Assembly: GCF_023333585.1 (NCBI RefSeq)
Contig: NZ_JAIQZN010000016.1
Span: 1-64,000 of the forward strand
DNA: 64,000 nt
Reading direction: 5' to 3'
DNA from: Argonema antarcticum A004/B2
Lineage (GTDB): Bacteria; Cyanobacteriota; Cyanobacteriia; Cyanobacteriales; Aerosakkonemataceae
Shown here one piece after another: positions 17,773 through 27,454 of the stretch (positions are counted from its first letter, which is position 1; the number at the start of each line of letters is the position of its first letter). Both the position numbers and the translations under genes were made by a program. The notes below the pieces were generated by a model, which did no database searches, had not been told where the DNA came from, and was given only the letters and a program-made list of their open reading frames with translations.

Positions 17773-19008
17773 TTACTTCTTGATTGCAGTTAAAATAGTA
17801 ACGGGATTTAGGGGAGAAAAACGAGTCAGAGATGCTACCGGGACCGATCGCGATAACTGCACTTGCAACAACTGGTAATCCCATTTCCTTTCGCTCACCC
17901 ATGTGACAGCCATATTCAAATGTTCCAAAGTAGCTAAAGCCAACACCAATACGCCGCCAGGAATTAGCTTTTCGCCACATATATTCAAAATATCGCTTAA
18001 ATTGCCACCACTACCGCCAATAAAAATGCGCTCTGGGTGCGGGAGGTGATATAATATTTCAGGAGCTTTTCCGTGGATGGAAATAACATTGCGGACTTGG
18101 AAACGACGGCAATTATCCTCAATCAATGCCGTACCAGCAGATGTTTTTTCGATCGCATACACGGCAGAAGTGGGAAATAAGCGACCAATTTCAATCGAAA
18201 CCGAACCTGTTCCAGCGCCAACATCCCAGATTGTTTGTTTTGGTTTTAGTGCTAATTCTCCCAAGACTAAGATGCGGACTTCTCGCTTAGTCATCAAACC
18301 GGGCCGATCGCTAAAACTCAAAAAACTAGAATCTGGCAATCCCAGATGCGGTAAGGTTTCTAAGTCGATTTGCTCATCTGTGATTTGACGCAATAATACT
18401 ACCACATTCAGGGGTGCAAATGTCTGATTTAGTACAGATGCGATCGGCAAAGATTGAACGCGCTCATCCGCACCACCTAAATTTTCGCAGATCCAGAATT
18501 GGTAATGACTGGGTAAATCTAAAGATAACAACAGACGTGCGATCGCACCTGGACTGTGAGAATCATCCGTCAGCACCGCTATTTTCTCCACGCCTTGCTG
18601 CAACGCTTGGATAAGCTCGTCAAAAGAGCGTCCGTGAGCGCTAATTACGCGAGCATCTTGCCAAGAAACTTTAATCCGATTAAACGCTAGCTGGATAGAA
18701 CTTAGATGGGGATAAAAAGTCAATTGTTCTGGAGGAAGTTCCATCAGCAACAGACGCCCCAACCCAAAAAATAACGGGTCGCCAGTAACTAAAACGACAA
18801 TAACATTGTCAGTAGAAAGGCGGTGGCGAATTTCCCGAATTGCTATTGTAAAATCGCCCAATAAGATTCGGTCAGCTGGATGAGTGGGGAAGTACTTGAG
18901 ATGGCGATCGCATCCCACCAGTACCGTCGCCCATTCCACAATTTGCCGCACCGTATCCGTCAGTCCATCTGCCCCATCCAAGCCAATTCCAACAATATGT
19001 ACTGTCAT
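17773..19008 (-). CDS. cobL: Precorrin-6Y C5,15-methyltransferase (CbiE-CbiT fusion)
   Basis: This bifunctional cobalamin enzyme methylates C5 and C15 of precorrin-6Y and removes the C12 acetate carboxyl. Residues 1-200 are the CbiE tetrapyrrole methylase half (VGIGLDGADGLT at the start, LVTGDPLFFGLG). Residues ~225-411 are the CbiT half, a class I SAM methyltransferase with the binding loop WDVGAGTGSVSIE. The length, 411 residues, fits the CobL fusion. cobH lies 350 bp upstream on the same strand and acts later in the same pathway; co-transcription across that gap is uncertain. Confidence 0.93.
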   Translation of the reverse strand: MTVHIVGIGLDGADGLTDTVRQIVEWATVLVGCDRHLKYFPTHPADRILLGDFTIAIREIRHRLSTDNVIVVLVTGDPLFFGLGRLLLMELPPEQLTFYPHLSSIQLAFNRIKVSWQDARVISAHGRSFDELIQALQQGVEKIAVLTDDSHSPGAIARLLLSLDLPSHYQFWICENLGGADERVQSLPIASVLNQTFAPLNVVVLLRQITDEQIDLETLPHLGLPDSSFLSFSDRPGLMTKREVRILVLGELALKPKQTIWDVGAGTGSVSIEIGRLFPTSAVYAIEKTSAGTALIEDNCRRFQVRNVISIHGKAPEILYHLPHPERIFIGGSGGNLSDILNICGEKLIPGGVLVLALATLEHLNMAVTWVSERKWDYQLLQVQLSRSVPVASLTRFSPLNPVTILTAIKK

Positions 19009-19192
19009 TAGTCATTAGGAAAATTTTAATTTTAGATAGCAGATTTCAAATTTATTTTGAATTAACTCCGAGAATTAAGCTATTACGCATCTAAATCGAA
19101 TATAAAGACGGCTTTCCTGCCCATCCCACAAGAAGCAAGAGAAAAACTGACTATGAAATTAGATGCGTAGCAGCTTAGAAATCCGAACAAGT

Positions 19193-19330
19193 AATATCAT
19201 GTCCATACGTATCGGTTACCTAAAAAAATATTGTTCTTATTCTTATCTGTGTTCATCTGTGTTCATCTGTCTTCATCTGTGGTAAAAATTTAACCAACGA
19301 TGACAACAGACAATTTGACGTGCTGAAATC
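19193..19330 (-). repeat. Dispersed ~135-bp repeat, copy 1
   Basis: Read on the minus strand, it has GTCAAATTGTCTGTTGTCAT, then ACCACAGATGAA units, GATAAGAATAA, TTTTTTTAGGTAACC and GGACATGATATTA in order. The same order is found on the plus strand near 47571-47695. It lies in the cobH-cobL gap and codes for nothing. Confidence 0.8.
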
Positions 19331-19359
19331 TTAAATTAGTCAACAGTCATTAAAACAGA

Positions 19360-19968
19360 CTATTCCTCAGATGCTAAAACGATTAAAGCATTAAGGATCG
19401 CCGCAGCGACTGGAGAACCACCTTTACGACCCTCGACCCGAATCTGAGGAACGGTAGTAGAAGCAAGTGCTGCTTTTGACTCTACCACCGAAATGAAGCC
19501 GACGGGAACGCCAATTACCAAAGCAGGTTGTACCGATGCCTCTAGCAACTCAGTGCAAAGAGCCAGCAAAGCGGTGGGTGCATTCCCGATCGCAAAAATA
19601 GCTTCTGGAAACTCCCGCCAACATTGCAACAAACCCGTTTCGGTGCGCGTTTTTCCCGGAAGTGCGGTTTGTGCCATCTCTACAGCACTGAATAAGGGGT
19701 TGTCAAAGGTTTGTGACACCAATCCAACAACCCCTTGTTTGACCATCCCAACATCTGTCACAATCGGTACGCGACATCGGATAGCAGCAATTCCCGCCTC
19801 TATTGCGCCTGGAGTAAAGCGAATTAGCTGCTTGAACTCAAAGTCAGCCGTGCTGTGGATCACCCGTCGCACGATCGCGTATTCGTTTGGGCTGAAGTTG
19901 TGGGAGCCAATTTCGCGATCGATTACCGCGAAACTCTGCTCCATAATGGGATGAATAGGCAAACTCAT
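19360..19968 (-). CDS. cobH: Precorrin-8X methylmutase
   Basis: CobH/CbiC moves the C11 methyl group of precorrin-8X to C12, producing hydrogenobyrinic acid or its cobalt form. The 202-residue length is normal. The conserved catalytic histidine is in RRVIHSTADFEF (about residue 34), and the conserved block IVTDVGMVKQGV and the glycine-rich VIGVPVGFISVVESK match the family. It lies upstream of cobL, transcribed the same way. Soluble, cytosolic. Confidence 0.94.
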   Translation of the reverse strand: MSLPIHPIMEQSFAVIDREIGSHNFSPNEYAIVRRVIHSTADFEFKQLIRFTPGAIEAGIAAIRCRVPIVTDVGMVKQGVVGLVSQTFDNPLFSAVEMAQTALPGKTRTETGLLQCWREFPEAIFAIGNAPTALLALCTELLEASVQPALVIGVPVGFISVVESKAALASTTVPQIRVEGRKGGSPVAAAILNALIVLASEE

Positions 19969-20053
19969 GGAAATTTTGGATGAGAAGGATGATTAGGTGG
20001 CAAATCAGTTTCCTAGATTATCCGATTTAGACCAGCTTTCCCCAATCTAAAAT

Positions 20054-20836
20054 CTAAAATTCCAGGACTGGCCAGTCAGGTTCCCGATAGTAGCGCGTCA
20101 TATCGTCGAACTTTCGCAATTCAGCTTTCTTTACCAAGAGTTCCGGCGCATTTTCCAGCCACTGCAAATTGAAATCAGATAGCGTACTGCTGAGACGATC
20201 CCGGTCTAAATCAGCCGATACAGAGCCAAAATAGCTCAGAGTTATGTGAGCTGTGAAGTGGTACTGCTGCTCAATTCCAAGCGAAATTAAATCGCGATTT
20301 TGATAGACCGTTTGACGGAGTTTGAGAATGCGATCGTAGGAAGGTTCATCTGCGGGCAACAAATAAACTGCCAGCGCTCGCGGCATCAGCATTAATCCTA
20401 ATATTTGCCATCGAATTGGAATACCACCGCTCACCAACGGTAGACTCTGCTGAAAAATTTGTGCAATTGTTTCACCCAACCGCACATCAAACTCAGGATT
20501 CTGACTCGCGTCGCGGTAAGCACCATCCCAAATCAAGTCAGCTAAAGTTACATGAAAGCTAGCTGGCGGCACCGCCACCATCAGACCGGGATCTAACTTT
20601 TGCAAAAGTTGCTCTTGGCAATCTTTTAATTGCGTATAAAAAGCAAAATTTTCCGAATCTTCCTCTGAAGGTGGGGTGATAACCGTATAGCCAGGAAATG
20701 GCACAGCTTGGAAGCCACCTTCCGGGCGCGGCTGAAACTTTGGCGATTCCTGAATATGCTGTACTTGGGATCTGTAAGTTTCTGGTAGCATCATCCGTGC
20801 TACCCGATTCAAGTAAGTTTGATAGTTCTCGTCCAA
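20054..20836 (-). CDS. DUF1868 protein, 2H phosphoesterase-like
   Basis: A 260-residue cyanobacterial DUF1868 protein. Two HxT motifs (SFHVTLADL near 104 and FTAHITLSYFG near 198) define the 2H phosphoesterase fold shared with 2'-5' RNA ligases and cyclic phosphodiesterases, so a nucleotide or RNA 2',3'-cyclic phosphate substrate is plausible but not shown. The start is a TTG codon; the next ATG codons fall inside the conserved N-terminus. It is monocistronic and soluble. Confidence 0.82.
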   Translation of the reverse strand: MDENYQTYLNRVARMMLPETYRSQVQHIQESPKFQPRPEGGFQAVPFPGYTVITPPSEEDSENFAFYTQLKDCQEQLLQKLDPGLMVAVPPASFHVTLADLIWDGAYRDASQNPEFDVRLGETIAQIFQQSLPLVSGGIPIRWQILGLMLMPRALAVYLLPADEPSYDRILKLRQTVYQNRDLISLGIEQQYHFTAHITLSYFGSVSADLDRDRLSSTLSDFNLQWLENAPELLVKKAELRKFDDMTRYYREPDWPVLEF

Positions 20837-20917
20837 CCTTGATAGCCTCGCATTTTAAATGGAATAGATTTTAGGTAGCTGCCACAGTCATTGTCAGTTG
20901 ATGGGGGGCTACGAACC

Positions 20918-21033
20918 TAAAACGGGAACCTCACCCCCCCCAACCCCCCTCTCCGACCTCGGAGAGGGGGGAGAAATACTTCTCTCCCCGTTGACGGGGA
21001 GGGGAGGGGGCAAGGGGTGGGGTTCCCGGTTTA
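20918..21033. repeat. C-rich/G-rich inverted-repeat element
   Basis: The ends are inverted copies (AAACGGGAACCTCACCCC and its complement ending in GGTTCCCGGTTT). Two smaller hairpins (CTCTCCGACCTCGGAGAG and CCCCGTTGACGGGG) lie inside. It is a dispersed non-coding, MITE-like element between DUF1868 and holA. Confidence 0.75.
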
Positions 21034-21079
21034 AACTGGTAGCCTGATGGGGCATCGGACGAAAATCTCAAAAATTTTC

Positions 21080-21114
21080 ATGACCAATGACCAATGACCA
21101 ATGACCAATGACCA
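21080..21114. repeat. Heptamer STRR (AATGACC)
   Basis: Five units of TGACCAA immediately precede holA. They supply in-frame ATG codons that extend the open frame artificially. Confidence 0.9.
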
Positions 21115-21139
21115 ATTACCGGGGATCAACGTACTCTTT

Positions 21140-22120
21140 ATGCCAATTTACCTCTACTGGGGGGAAGATGATTTTGCGATCCAACAAGCTGTTGGCAAGT
21201 TGCGCGAAACCGTACTCGATCCCCAATGGGCTAGTTTTAACTATGACAAAATATCTCCCGAACAACCAGATGCTGCGATCCAGGCTTTAAATCAAGCCAT
21301 GACGCCGACTTTTGGGGCGGGTCAGCGTTTGGTCTGGCTGGTTGATACAACCATAACCCAGCATTGTTCTGAAGACCTGTTGGCGGAATTACAGCGGACT
21401 CTGCCCGTCCTACCGAAGTCTTCTGTTCTGTTAATGACTTGCCGCTCCAAACCGGATGGGCGGCTTAAATCCACTAAGCTGCTGCAAAACCACGCCGATG
21501 TCCGGGAGTTTTCCCCGATCCCGCCTTGGAAGACAGACCAGATCGTACAGCAAGTTAAACAAGCTGCACAAGAGGTTGGGGTAAAGCTAACGCCAGATGC
21601 GATCGAACTTTTGGCTGATTGCGTTGGTAACGATACAAGGCTGCTTTTTAGCGAGCTGAAAAAACTACGGCTGTTCGGACTGGACTCACAACAGGCTCTT
21701 TCTGCCGATACTGTTGCTTTTTTGGTCACGGCTAACACCCAAAACAGCTTGCAGTTGGCGGTGGCCATCCGAGGCGCTGATACAGGCAAAGCTTTGGGAT
21801 TAGTCGCCGATTTGATCGATCGCAACGAGCCAGCTTTAAGAATTGTTGCGACCTTAATTGGACAATTTCGGACCTGGTTATGGGTTAAGCTGATGATCCA
21901 GTCGGGCGAGCGGGATGAAAAAGCGATCGCCACCGCCGCTGAAGTCGGCAACCCCAAACGCATTTACTTTCTTAAGCAAGAGGTCAACTCTCTCACCTTG
22001 CCAAAACTTTCTGCCACTTTGCCCGTACTGCTAGACTTAGAAGTCAGCCTCAAACAAGGCGCAGAGGCAACAACCGCCCTGCAAACCAAGGTCATCGAAC
22101 TTTGCCACATCTACAAGTAG
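21140..22120 (+). CDS. holA: DNA polymerase III delta subunit
   Basis: HolA is the clamp-loader subunit that opens the beta sliding clamp. The protein starts MPIYLYWGEDDF, the typical delta N-terminus (a strand, then a 'G-x-D/E' turn), and continues with a AAA-like fold lacking a P-loop, then the helical collar (about residues 205-325). At 326 residues it fits the family. I prefer ATG 21140 to the upstream ATG 21101, because the latter lies in a heptamer repeat and adds 13 residues unrelated to the family. Monocistronic. Confidence 0.9.
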   Translation: MPIYLYWGEDDFAIQQAVGKLRETVLDPQWASFNYDKISPEQPDAAIQALNQAMTPTFGAGQRLVWLVDTTITQHCSEDLLAELQRTLPVLPKSSVLLMTCRSKPDGRLKSTKLLQNHADVREFSPIPPWKTDQIVQQVKQAAQEVGVKLTPDAIELLADCVGNDTRLLFSELKKLRLFGLDSQQALSADTVAFLVTANTQNSLQLAVAIRGADTGKALGLVADLIDRNEPALRIVATLIGQFRTWLWVKLMIQSGERDEKAIATAAEVGNPKRIYFLKQEVNSLTLPKLSATLPVLLDLEVSLKQGAEATTALQTKVIELCHIYK

Positions 22121-22213
22121 CCAGTCATCACCCGAATGGTGGAACTTCACACCCCAAAAATAGTTCAAAACAATTGAACCTATCAGTGTGCTGGTTCTTG
22201 ACAACACCCAAAC

Positions 22214-22702
22214 ATGATGAACTCCTCTCTTGACATTGCCCGACTGGGCCTGAACCGGATGCTGTCGCAATCCTTGATTGTGGCTTTCCTCTCCACTATG
22301 GGTTTGCTCTGCGGACTGGCTCCCGATTTCTCTGCAAGTTCCCCTACTCTGATCTTCAGTTCTTCTGCCAAAGCCCAAGCCGTTAGCGATGATGAAGCCA
22401 GTAGATTTGCCCGCGCTGCCTATACGATTGAAAAAAGGCGTCAAACTGTGGTAGAAGAAATTAAAAACAGAACAAGTGGAAACGTTCCCGATATTACCTG
22501 CTATCCACCAGAAAGATTGGAAACGCTCGACGCCGACATTCGCAATGATGTGAAGAGTTTCTGTGATTTTTCCAGACAGACTATACAGTCAAATCAATTC
22601 TCGGTTGGGCGCTTCCTTGAGATTCGCAGTAGCCAAGCTTCCGATCCCAGCCTCAAGCAACGAATTGACCGTGAATTGCTACGACTCCAGTCTGGTTCCT
22701 AA
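22214..22702 (+). CDS. DUF4168 exported protein
   Basis: The 162-residue protein has a long N-terminal signal sequence ending in SSSAKAQA (about residue 56), then a helical domain with the DUF4168 hallmarks: ASRFARAAYTIEKRR near the start and FLEIRSSQASDPSLKQRI near the end. Two cysteines (CYPPE and FCDFS) could form a disulfide. The function of DUF4168 is unknown; location is periplasm or thylakoid lumen. It converges on the LuxR-type gene, only about 20 bp away. Confidence 0.8.
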   Translation: MMNSSLDIARLGLNRMLSQSLIVAFLSTMGLLCGLAPDFSASSPTLIFSSSAKAQAVSDDEASRFARAAYTIEKRRQTVVEEIKNRTSGNVPDITCYPPERLETLDADIRNDVKSFCDFSRQTIQSNQFSVGRFLEIRSSQASDPSLKQRIDRELLRLQSGS

Positions 22703-22721
22703 CACATAAAGGCAATAATGT

Positions 22722-23336
22722 CTACATTTCCGAATCGCAGGTAGCTTTTCGCTTGGCATGAATATTCTTCATGTGTTTCTTCACAGTATTAAGGGAAATA
22801 AACAGCTTATCCCCAATCTCCTTATAGGAGTAATTAGCTCGATAAAGTAACCAAACCTCGCTTTCCCGTGGCGTCAAACTGTATTGGTGAGCATCGTTAT
22901 TTACTATAGTCTGGAGAGATTGATGTCGATCTTCTAGGCTCACCAACAGGCAAGGATACTTCATATCTTCTAATTTTAGCCATCGCGCCCGCACGCGAAG
23001 ACTAACTGAATCGTCCTTGTGAATTTCGGACTCGATCGCAATTTTTTGATTGGGAAATATATCGCGGCTCTCAATTAAGGACTCGCAAACACGCCAAATC
23101 TCATGAGGTAGGGAATTATTTTTATCTTTTTCTTCACTAAGTTGTGTGCAAATCTGTCTGGCAGATTGATTGGCATGAACTAACTCGCCTTGCTCTGTTA
23201 AAATCAAAATGCCGTCCATAAAGCCCTCAAGGACTCCTTGCAACAAGTAAGATGAATCGATATTCTGTGAAAAGGCAATTTTTGACTGTTTATCTTGAGT
23301 ATTCGCTGTGATGGGGGCAGTTGTTAACGGGTTCAT
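22722..23336 (-). CDS. PAS-LuxR transcriptional regulator
   Basis: From ATG 23336 the protein is 204 residues: a PAS-like sensor domain (about 30-140, opening GVLEGFMDGILILTEQGELVHAN) and a C-terminal LuxR-type helix-turn-helix (about 150-200: TPRESEVWLLYRANYSYKEI, then SLNTVKKHMKNIH). There is no receiver domain, so regulation would come from the PAS domain. Upstream in-frame starts (23348, 23396) add sequence that does not look like the family. It is transcribed away from ureE, but its role in urease control is unproven. Confidence 0.82.
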   Translation of the reverse strand: MNPLTTAPITANTQDKQSKIAFSQNIDSSYLLQGVLEGFMDGILILTEQGELVHANQSARQICTQLSEEKDKNNSLPHEIWRVCESLIESRDIFPNQKIAIESEIHKDDSVSLRVRARWLKLEDMKYPCLLVSLEDRHQSLQTIVNNDAHQYSLTPRESEVWLLYRANYSYKEIGDKLFISLNTVKKHMKNIHAKRKATCDSEM

Positions 23337-23525
23337 TGCTAATCTCATCGATTTCCTTGACGACACACAGGACAAATGGACGTTTGAGAAATGCACCCCA
23401 GTATGATTACGTACTCATACTTCTTTGATAAAGGATCTATTTAAATGAAAAATCACCCATACTCGTGAATACACTTAGTTTATGGAGACTGGGGACTTGG
23501 TAATTCTCCCGCTCTCCGGCTCTTA

Positions 23526-23562
23526 CCCTAGCCCCTAGTCCCTAGTCCCTAGCCCCTAGCCT
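23526..23562. repeat. Heptamer STRR (CCCTAGT/CCCTAGC)
   Basis: Five units of CCCTAGC/CCCTAGT run up to the ureE start codon. Confidence 0.9.
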
Positions 23563-23563
23563 G

Positions 23564-24001
23564 ATGATGCTGATTTTGACGCAACGTTTACCAGCTGACC
23601 CAAATGCCGCAGTCAGTTATACTCTCTCTCTGACAGCTAGTGAACGCACTCGCAGTCGCCACCGCTTCGAGATGCCGGACGGGCAAGCTTTGTTTCTGCG
23701 TTTGCCTAGAGGTACGCTGCTGCGCGATCGCGACCTCCTCCAATCGGAAAACGGTACACTGGTGCGAGTGACTGCCAAACCGGAACCAGTTATGACCGCT
23801 CTAGCTCCTACTGAGTTAGCTCTGCTGCGGACAGCTTATCATCTGGGTAACCGTCATGTGCCGCTAGAAATCGCTCCCACTTATTTACGGCTATCTCCCG
23901 ATCCAGTCTTGAAGGATATGCTGGAACATTTGGGGGTAGAAGTAAGAGAGGAAATTTTGCCCTTTGAGCCAGAAATGGGAGCATACGGACATAGCCATTG
24001 A
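23564..24001 (+). CDS. ureE: Urease accessory protein UreE
   Basis: UreE is the nickel metallochaperone that hands Ni to UreG for urease assembly. The 145-residue protein has the N-terminal peptide-binding beta domain (about 1-70) and the C-terminal ferredoxin-like metal domain (about 75-140), with the conserved [13 protein letters not shown] segment containing a Ni-binding His and a short histidine tail (GAYGHSH). That tail is much shorter than the His-rich tail of Klebsiella UreE. ureF follows after about 95 bp; structural ureABC and ureD are not in the window. Confidence 0.93.
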   Translation: MMLILTQRLPADPNAAVSYTLSLTASERTRSRHRFEMPDGQALFLRLPRGTLLRDRDLLQSENGTLVRVTAKPEPVMTALAPTELALLRTAYHLGNRHVPLEIAPTYLRLSPDPVLKDMLEHLGVEVREEILPFEPEMGAYGHSH

Positions 24002-24095
24002 AAATTACTCCCTTCCCACCCAAAGAATATCTATGAGGGAGCAGAGGGGAAGAAGAATGATAGCTAATCTTTTAGCCCGAAAGGAGTAAAGATTT

Positions 24096-24773
24096 ATGCT
24101 GAATGATTGGGCGCTATTATCTTTGCTGCAATTGACTAACTCCGCTTTACCAGTGGGAGCATATAGTTATTCCGAAGGTTTGGAAAATCTGATTGAAGTC
24201 GGTACAATTAAAAATACCCAAAGCCTGAAGCATTGGCTAGAACAAGAACTGCGCTACGGTGCAATTCGGTTGGAAGCATCGGTGATGGTACGAGGCTATA
24301 CATCTGTCAAATTGGGCGATTTAGATACTTTGAGTTATTGGAATGGTTGGGCTTCAGCTGCTAGGGAAACCGAGGAGTTGCGGGAACAAAGCTGGCAGAT
24401 GGGTCGCGCCTTAGTTCGTCTTTTGCAACATTTGCAGCCACAATTAACCTCAGTTTTTACCGAATTGGGTGAAACTTGTAATTATGCTCTAGCATTTGGC
24501 ATCGCCGCAGCCCACTGGCAGATTTGCGATCGAGCATCTGTGTTAGGCTATTTACACAGTTGGGCTACAAATCTTGTCACTGCTGGCGTCAAATTGATTC
24601 CTTTGGGACAAACTGCCGGTCAACAGTTGCTGTTAGATTTACACCCCACGATCATCAGTGCAACTACAGAAATTTTAGCTTTAGATGATGACCAACTTAG
24701 TAGCTGTGGGTGGGGATTATCTTTAGCAAGTATGGCTCACGAAACCCAGTATACAAGGTTATTTCGGAGTTAG
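24096..24773 (+). CDS. ureF: Urease accessory protein UreF
   Basis: UreF joins UreD and UreG to form the complex that loads nickel and carbonate into urease. The 225-residue, mostly helical protein opens with [21 protein letters not shown], the family signature, and keeps the conserved C-terminal [17 protein letters not shown]. It is preceded by AAAGGAGTAAAG, a good ribosome-binding site. The next gene is a histidine kinase, not ureG, which is unusual. Confidence 0.94.
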   Translation: MLNDWALLSLLQLTNSALPVGAYSYSEGLENLIEVGTIKNTQSLKHWLEQELRYGAIRLEASVMVRGYTSVKLGDLDTLSYWNGWASAARETEELREQSWQMGRALVRLLQHLQPQLTSVFTELGETCNYALAFGIAAAHWQICDRASVLGYLHSWATNLVTAGVKLIPLGQTAGQQLLLDLHPTIISATTEILALDDDQLSSCGWGLSLASMAHETQYTRLFRS

Positions 24774-24827
24774 AGTCTAATTTCTTATTAAGATTGTGAG
24801 CAATTCGTAAAACAACAATCAAAAATT

Positions 24828-26375
24828 ATGCTTTCCATCCAAATGTTTTCTTCTATCTTGCACTCAGTAAATCGGTATTTGATATCGCGTTTTAGGTTAG
24901 TTCGCCGTTTATTCCTAAATCTTACTCACAAAAAATTAACGCCAAAAGCAACGGTCGCCCCCTTACCTGACAATGAACCAGCTAGGCTAAAATCACTTGA
25001 TAGTTACCAAATTCTCGATACATCTCCCGAAGAAGTATTCGACGACCTCACAAAGCTAGCATCCCATATTTGCGATACTCCCATTGCTTTAATTAGTCTT
25101 GTAGATGCTCATCGCCAGTGGTTCAAATCTAGAGTTGGTTTAGACGCAACAGAAACCCCCAGAGAATTAGCTTTCTGCGCTCATGCTATACTGCAACCAG
25201 AAGAGATCCTAATTGTACCAAATACCTTAAAAGATAAACGATTTGCAGCTAATCCATTAGTACAATTAGAACCAAACATCAAATTTTATGCGGGAACACC
25301 TCTCGTAACACCTGATGGCTTTCCTTTGGGTACTCTATGTGTCATTGACCGAGTACCACGAACCCTCACATCAGAACAATTAGAAGCACTACAAGCATTA
25401 GGTCGCCAAGTAATTACCCAAATGGAATTGCGAATTAATTTAGGTAAGTTAGAACGTTCCATAACTAAACGTCAGCGAATAGAAAAAGCACTCCGTCGCA
25501 GCAATAAGCAACTAAAGCAAACTCTCCAAGAATTACGAAATGCTCAAGTTCAAACAATTCAAGGTGAAAAAATGTCCTCTTTGGGACAGATAGTTGCTGG
25601 GATAGCCCATGAAATTAATAACCCAGTTAACTTTATTCACGCTAATTTACCCCATGTGAATCGTTATACAGAAGAAATGCTTAATTTGCTAGCTCTATAT
25701 CAAAAGCAATATCCCAATCCAACTGGAGAAATTCAAGCATATTCTGAAGAAATTGATCGGGATTTTTTAATCGAAGATTTATCTAAAATTCTGGGTTCCA
25801 TGCAAGTTGGGACTGACCGAATTCATAAAATTGTTTTATCATTGCGTAACTTCTCTCGATTGGATGAGGCTGAAAAGAAAATAGTTGATATTCACGAAGG
25901 GATTGATAGTTCAATCCTAATTTTGCAACATCGACTAAAAGCCACGGAAAAGCATCCCCTAATTGAAGTAATTAAACACTATGCGGGAATCCCGCGTTTG
26001 GCGTGCTATGCTAGTCAAATAAACCAAGCTTTTATGAATATTTTGCTCAATAGTATTGATGCTATTGAAGCAGCTTTTGAATTCAGTTATTTATCCTGGG
26101 AGAAGGATAGAGGAGAAATTCATATTCTCACAGAACTTTCAGATGAAAATCATGTAATAATTCGGATTGCTGATAATGGAACTGGGATTAAAGAAAATAT
26201 TCAAAAACGAATATTTGACCCGTTTTTTACTACGAAAGCAGTAGGTAATGGAATTGGCATAGGACTTTCAATTACTTATCAGATTGTAGTCAAAAATCAT
26301 AGCGGCAGGCTCAATTTTATGACAGAACCAAAAAAAGGTACAGAATTCTCCGTTGAGATCCCGATTTACCTTTAG
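24828..26375 (+). CDS. GAF domain sensor histidine kinase
   Basis: A 515-residue kinase without obvious membrane helices. A GAF domain (about 55-200, beginning EPARLKSLDSYQILDTSPEE, with FCAHAIL) leads through a coiled coil to an atypical HisKA (H-box IVAGIAHEINNPVNFIHANL near 265) and a HATPase_c domain (about 395-515; N-box near NILLNSIDAIEA, G1 in IADNGTGI, G2 in GNGIGIGLSI). The H-box type belongs to the HPK4-like kinases common in cyanobacteria. No response regulator is adjacent. It sits between ureF and ureG, 54 bp after ureF and about 230 bp before ureG. Confidence 0.88.
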   Translation: MLSIQMFSSILHSVNRYLISRFRLVRRLFLNLTHKKLTPKATVAPLPDNEPARLKSLDSYQILDTSPEEVFDDLTKLASHICDTPIALISLVDAHRQWFKSRVGLDATETPRELAFCAHAILQPEEILIVPNTLKDKRFAANPLVQLEPNIKFYAGTPLVTPDGFPLGTLCVIDRVPRTLTSEQLEALQALGRQVITQMELRINLGKLERSITKRQRIEKALRRSNKQLKQTLQELRNAQVQTIQGEKMSSLGQIVAGIAHEINNPVNFIHANLPHVNRYTEEMLNLLALYQKQYPNPTGEIQAYSEEIDRDFLIEDLSKILGSMQVGTDRIHKIVLSLRNFSRLDEAEKKIVDIHEGIDSSILILQHRLKATEKHPLIEVIKHYAGIPRLACYASQINQAFMNILLNSIDAIEAAFEFSYLSWEKDRGEIHILTELSDENHVIIRIADNGTGIKENIQKRIFDPFFTTKAVGNGIGIGLSITYQIVVKNHSGRLNFMTEPKKGTEFSVEIPIYL

Positions 26376-26405
26376 CTCCCATGCTGTACCCTCAAGTGGT
26401 ATAAT

Positions 26406-26532
26406 AAGACTTACGCACCCTATCAAAGGTGTAGGGGCGGGTTTTGTTGAGAGATTATTGATTTGACACAGGGGTTATCTGCTAAACCCGCCCCTACAAT
26501 CCTTGATTTTTCCTAATTTTGCGTAAGTCCTA
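26406..26532. repeat. MITE-like element with GACTTACGCA ends, copy 1
   Basis: The ends AAGACTTACGCA and TGCGTAAGTCCT are inverted copies. An inner pair, GTAGGGGCGGGTTTTGTT and AAACCCGCCCCTAC, forms a second stem. The same ends occur at 48462-48573 and 52927-52978. Confidence 0.75.
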
Positions 26533-26565
26533 ATAAGTAAACCAGTTTTCTGCATAAGTCCTCAA

Positions 26566-26599
26566 AAATCTAAAATCTAAAATCTAAAATCCAAAATCG
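26566..26599. repeat. Heptamer STRR (AAAATCT)
   Basis: AAAATCT units lie directly before the ureG start codon, leaving no clear ribosome-binding site. Confidence 0.85.
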
Positions 26600-26602
26600 A
26601 TT

Positions 26603-27208
26603 ATGAATGCGTTTAGAGTGGGAATTGCCGGCCCAGTGGGTTCTGGGAAAACTGCCTTAGTCGATGCGTTGTGCAAGGGAATGCGCTCAAGCTACAGCAT
26701 TGCAGTTGTCACCAATGATATTTATACCAAGGAAGATGCCCAGTTCTTGGTGCGGAGTCAGGCGCTGGAGAGCGATCGCATCCTGGGTGTAGAAACCGGC
26801 GGTTGTCCCCATACCGCCATTCGAGAAGACGCCTCCATGAACCTAGTGGCGATCGAACAAATGGAACGGAGATTTACAAATCTTGACCTGATTTTTGTAG
26901 AAAGCGGGGGCGACAACCTCGCCTCCACCTTTAGTCCAGAACTGGTCGATCTGACAATTTACGTCATTGATGTCGCCGCTGGTGATAAAATTCCCCGTAA
27001 GGGTGGCCCCGGAATCACCAAATCTGACTTACTGGTAATTAACAAGATTGACTTAGCCCCCTTAGTGGGGGCCGATCTGGGCGTGATGGAACGGGATGCC
27101 AAAAAGATGCGCGGCGATAAACCGTTCGTGTTCACCAATTTAAAAACTCAGTCAGGGCTACCTTCTGCGATCGAATTTATCAAGTTGCATATTGGGCGGA
27201 CGCACTAG
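26603..27208 (+). CDS. ureG: Urease accessory GTPase UreG
   Basis: UreG is the SIMIBI-class GTPase that powers nickel insertion into urease. The P-loop is GPVGSGKT at residues 10-17, the metal/GTP motif is in [18 protein letters not shown] (the CPH metal site), then [13 protein letters not shown] and the base-recognition motif NKID. The length, 201 residues, is standard. It is separated from ureEF by the GAF kinase and a MITE-like repeat. Confidence 0.96.
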   Translation: MNAFRVGIAGPVGSGKTALVDALCKGMRSSYSIAVVTNDIYTKEDAQFLVRSQALESDRILGVETGGCPHTAIREDASMNLVAIEQMERRFTNLDLIFVESGGDNLASTFSPELVDLTIYVIDVAAGDKIPRKGGPGITKSDLLVINKIDLAPLVGADLGVMERDAKKMRGDKPFVFTNLKTQSGLPSAIEFIKLHIGRTH

Positions 27209-27215
27209 CGCAAGT

Positions 27216-27322
27216 TGTCAGTGGTCAGTGGTCAGTTGTCAGTGGTCAGTTGTCAGTTGTCAGTTGTCAGTTGTCAGTTGTCAGTGGTCAGTTGTCAGTT
27301 GTCAGTTGTCAGTTGTCAGTGG
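27216..27322. repeat. Long heptamer STRR (GTCAGTT/GTCAGTG)
   Basis: About fifteen 7-nt units GTCAGTT/GTCAGTG. A short open frame here (SVVSCQLSV repeats) is an artefact of the repeat. Confidence 0.95.
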
Positions 27323-27454
27323 TAAAAATCAAGATTTCCAGAGCAAAACAGGCAATTTTTAGTGGTGAGTTATTTCCGCCATCCTGCACTAGCGCTAACT
27401 GGCACCACATTTCTATAGTATTTTGTGGGATAGTCATTTTTTAGGTTCCATTCC

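Noticed and set aside
27250-27444. 64-residue open frame with SVVSCQLSV repeats
   Set aside because: It is produced by translating a GTCAGTT heptamer array and has no features of a protein.
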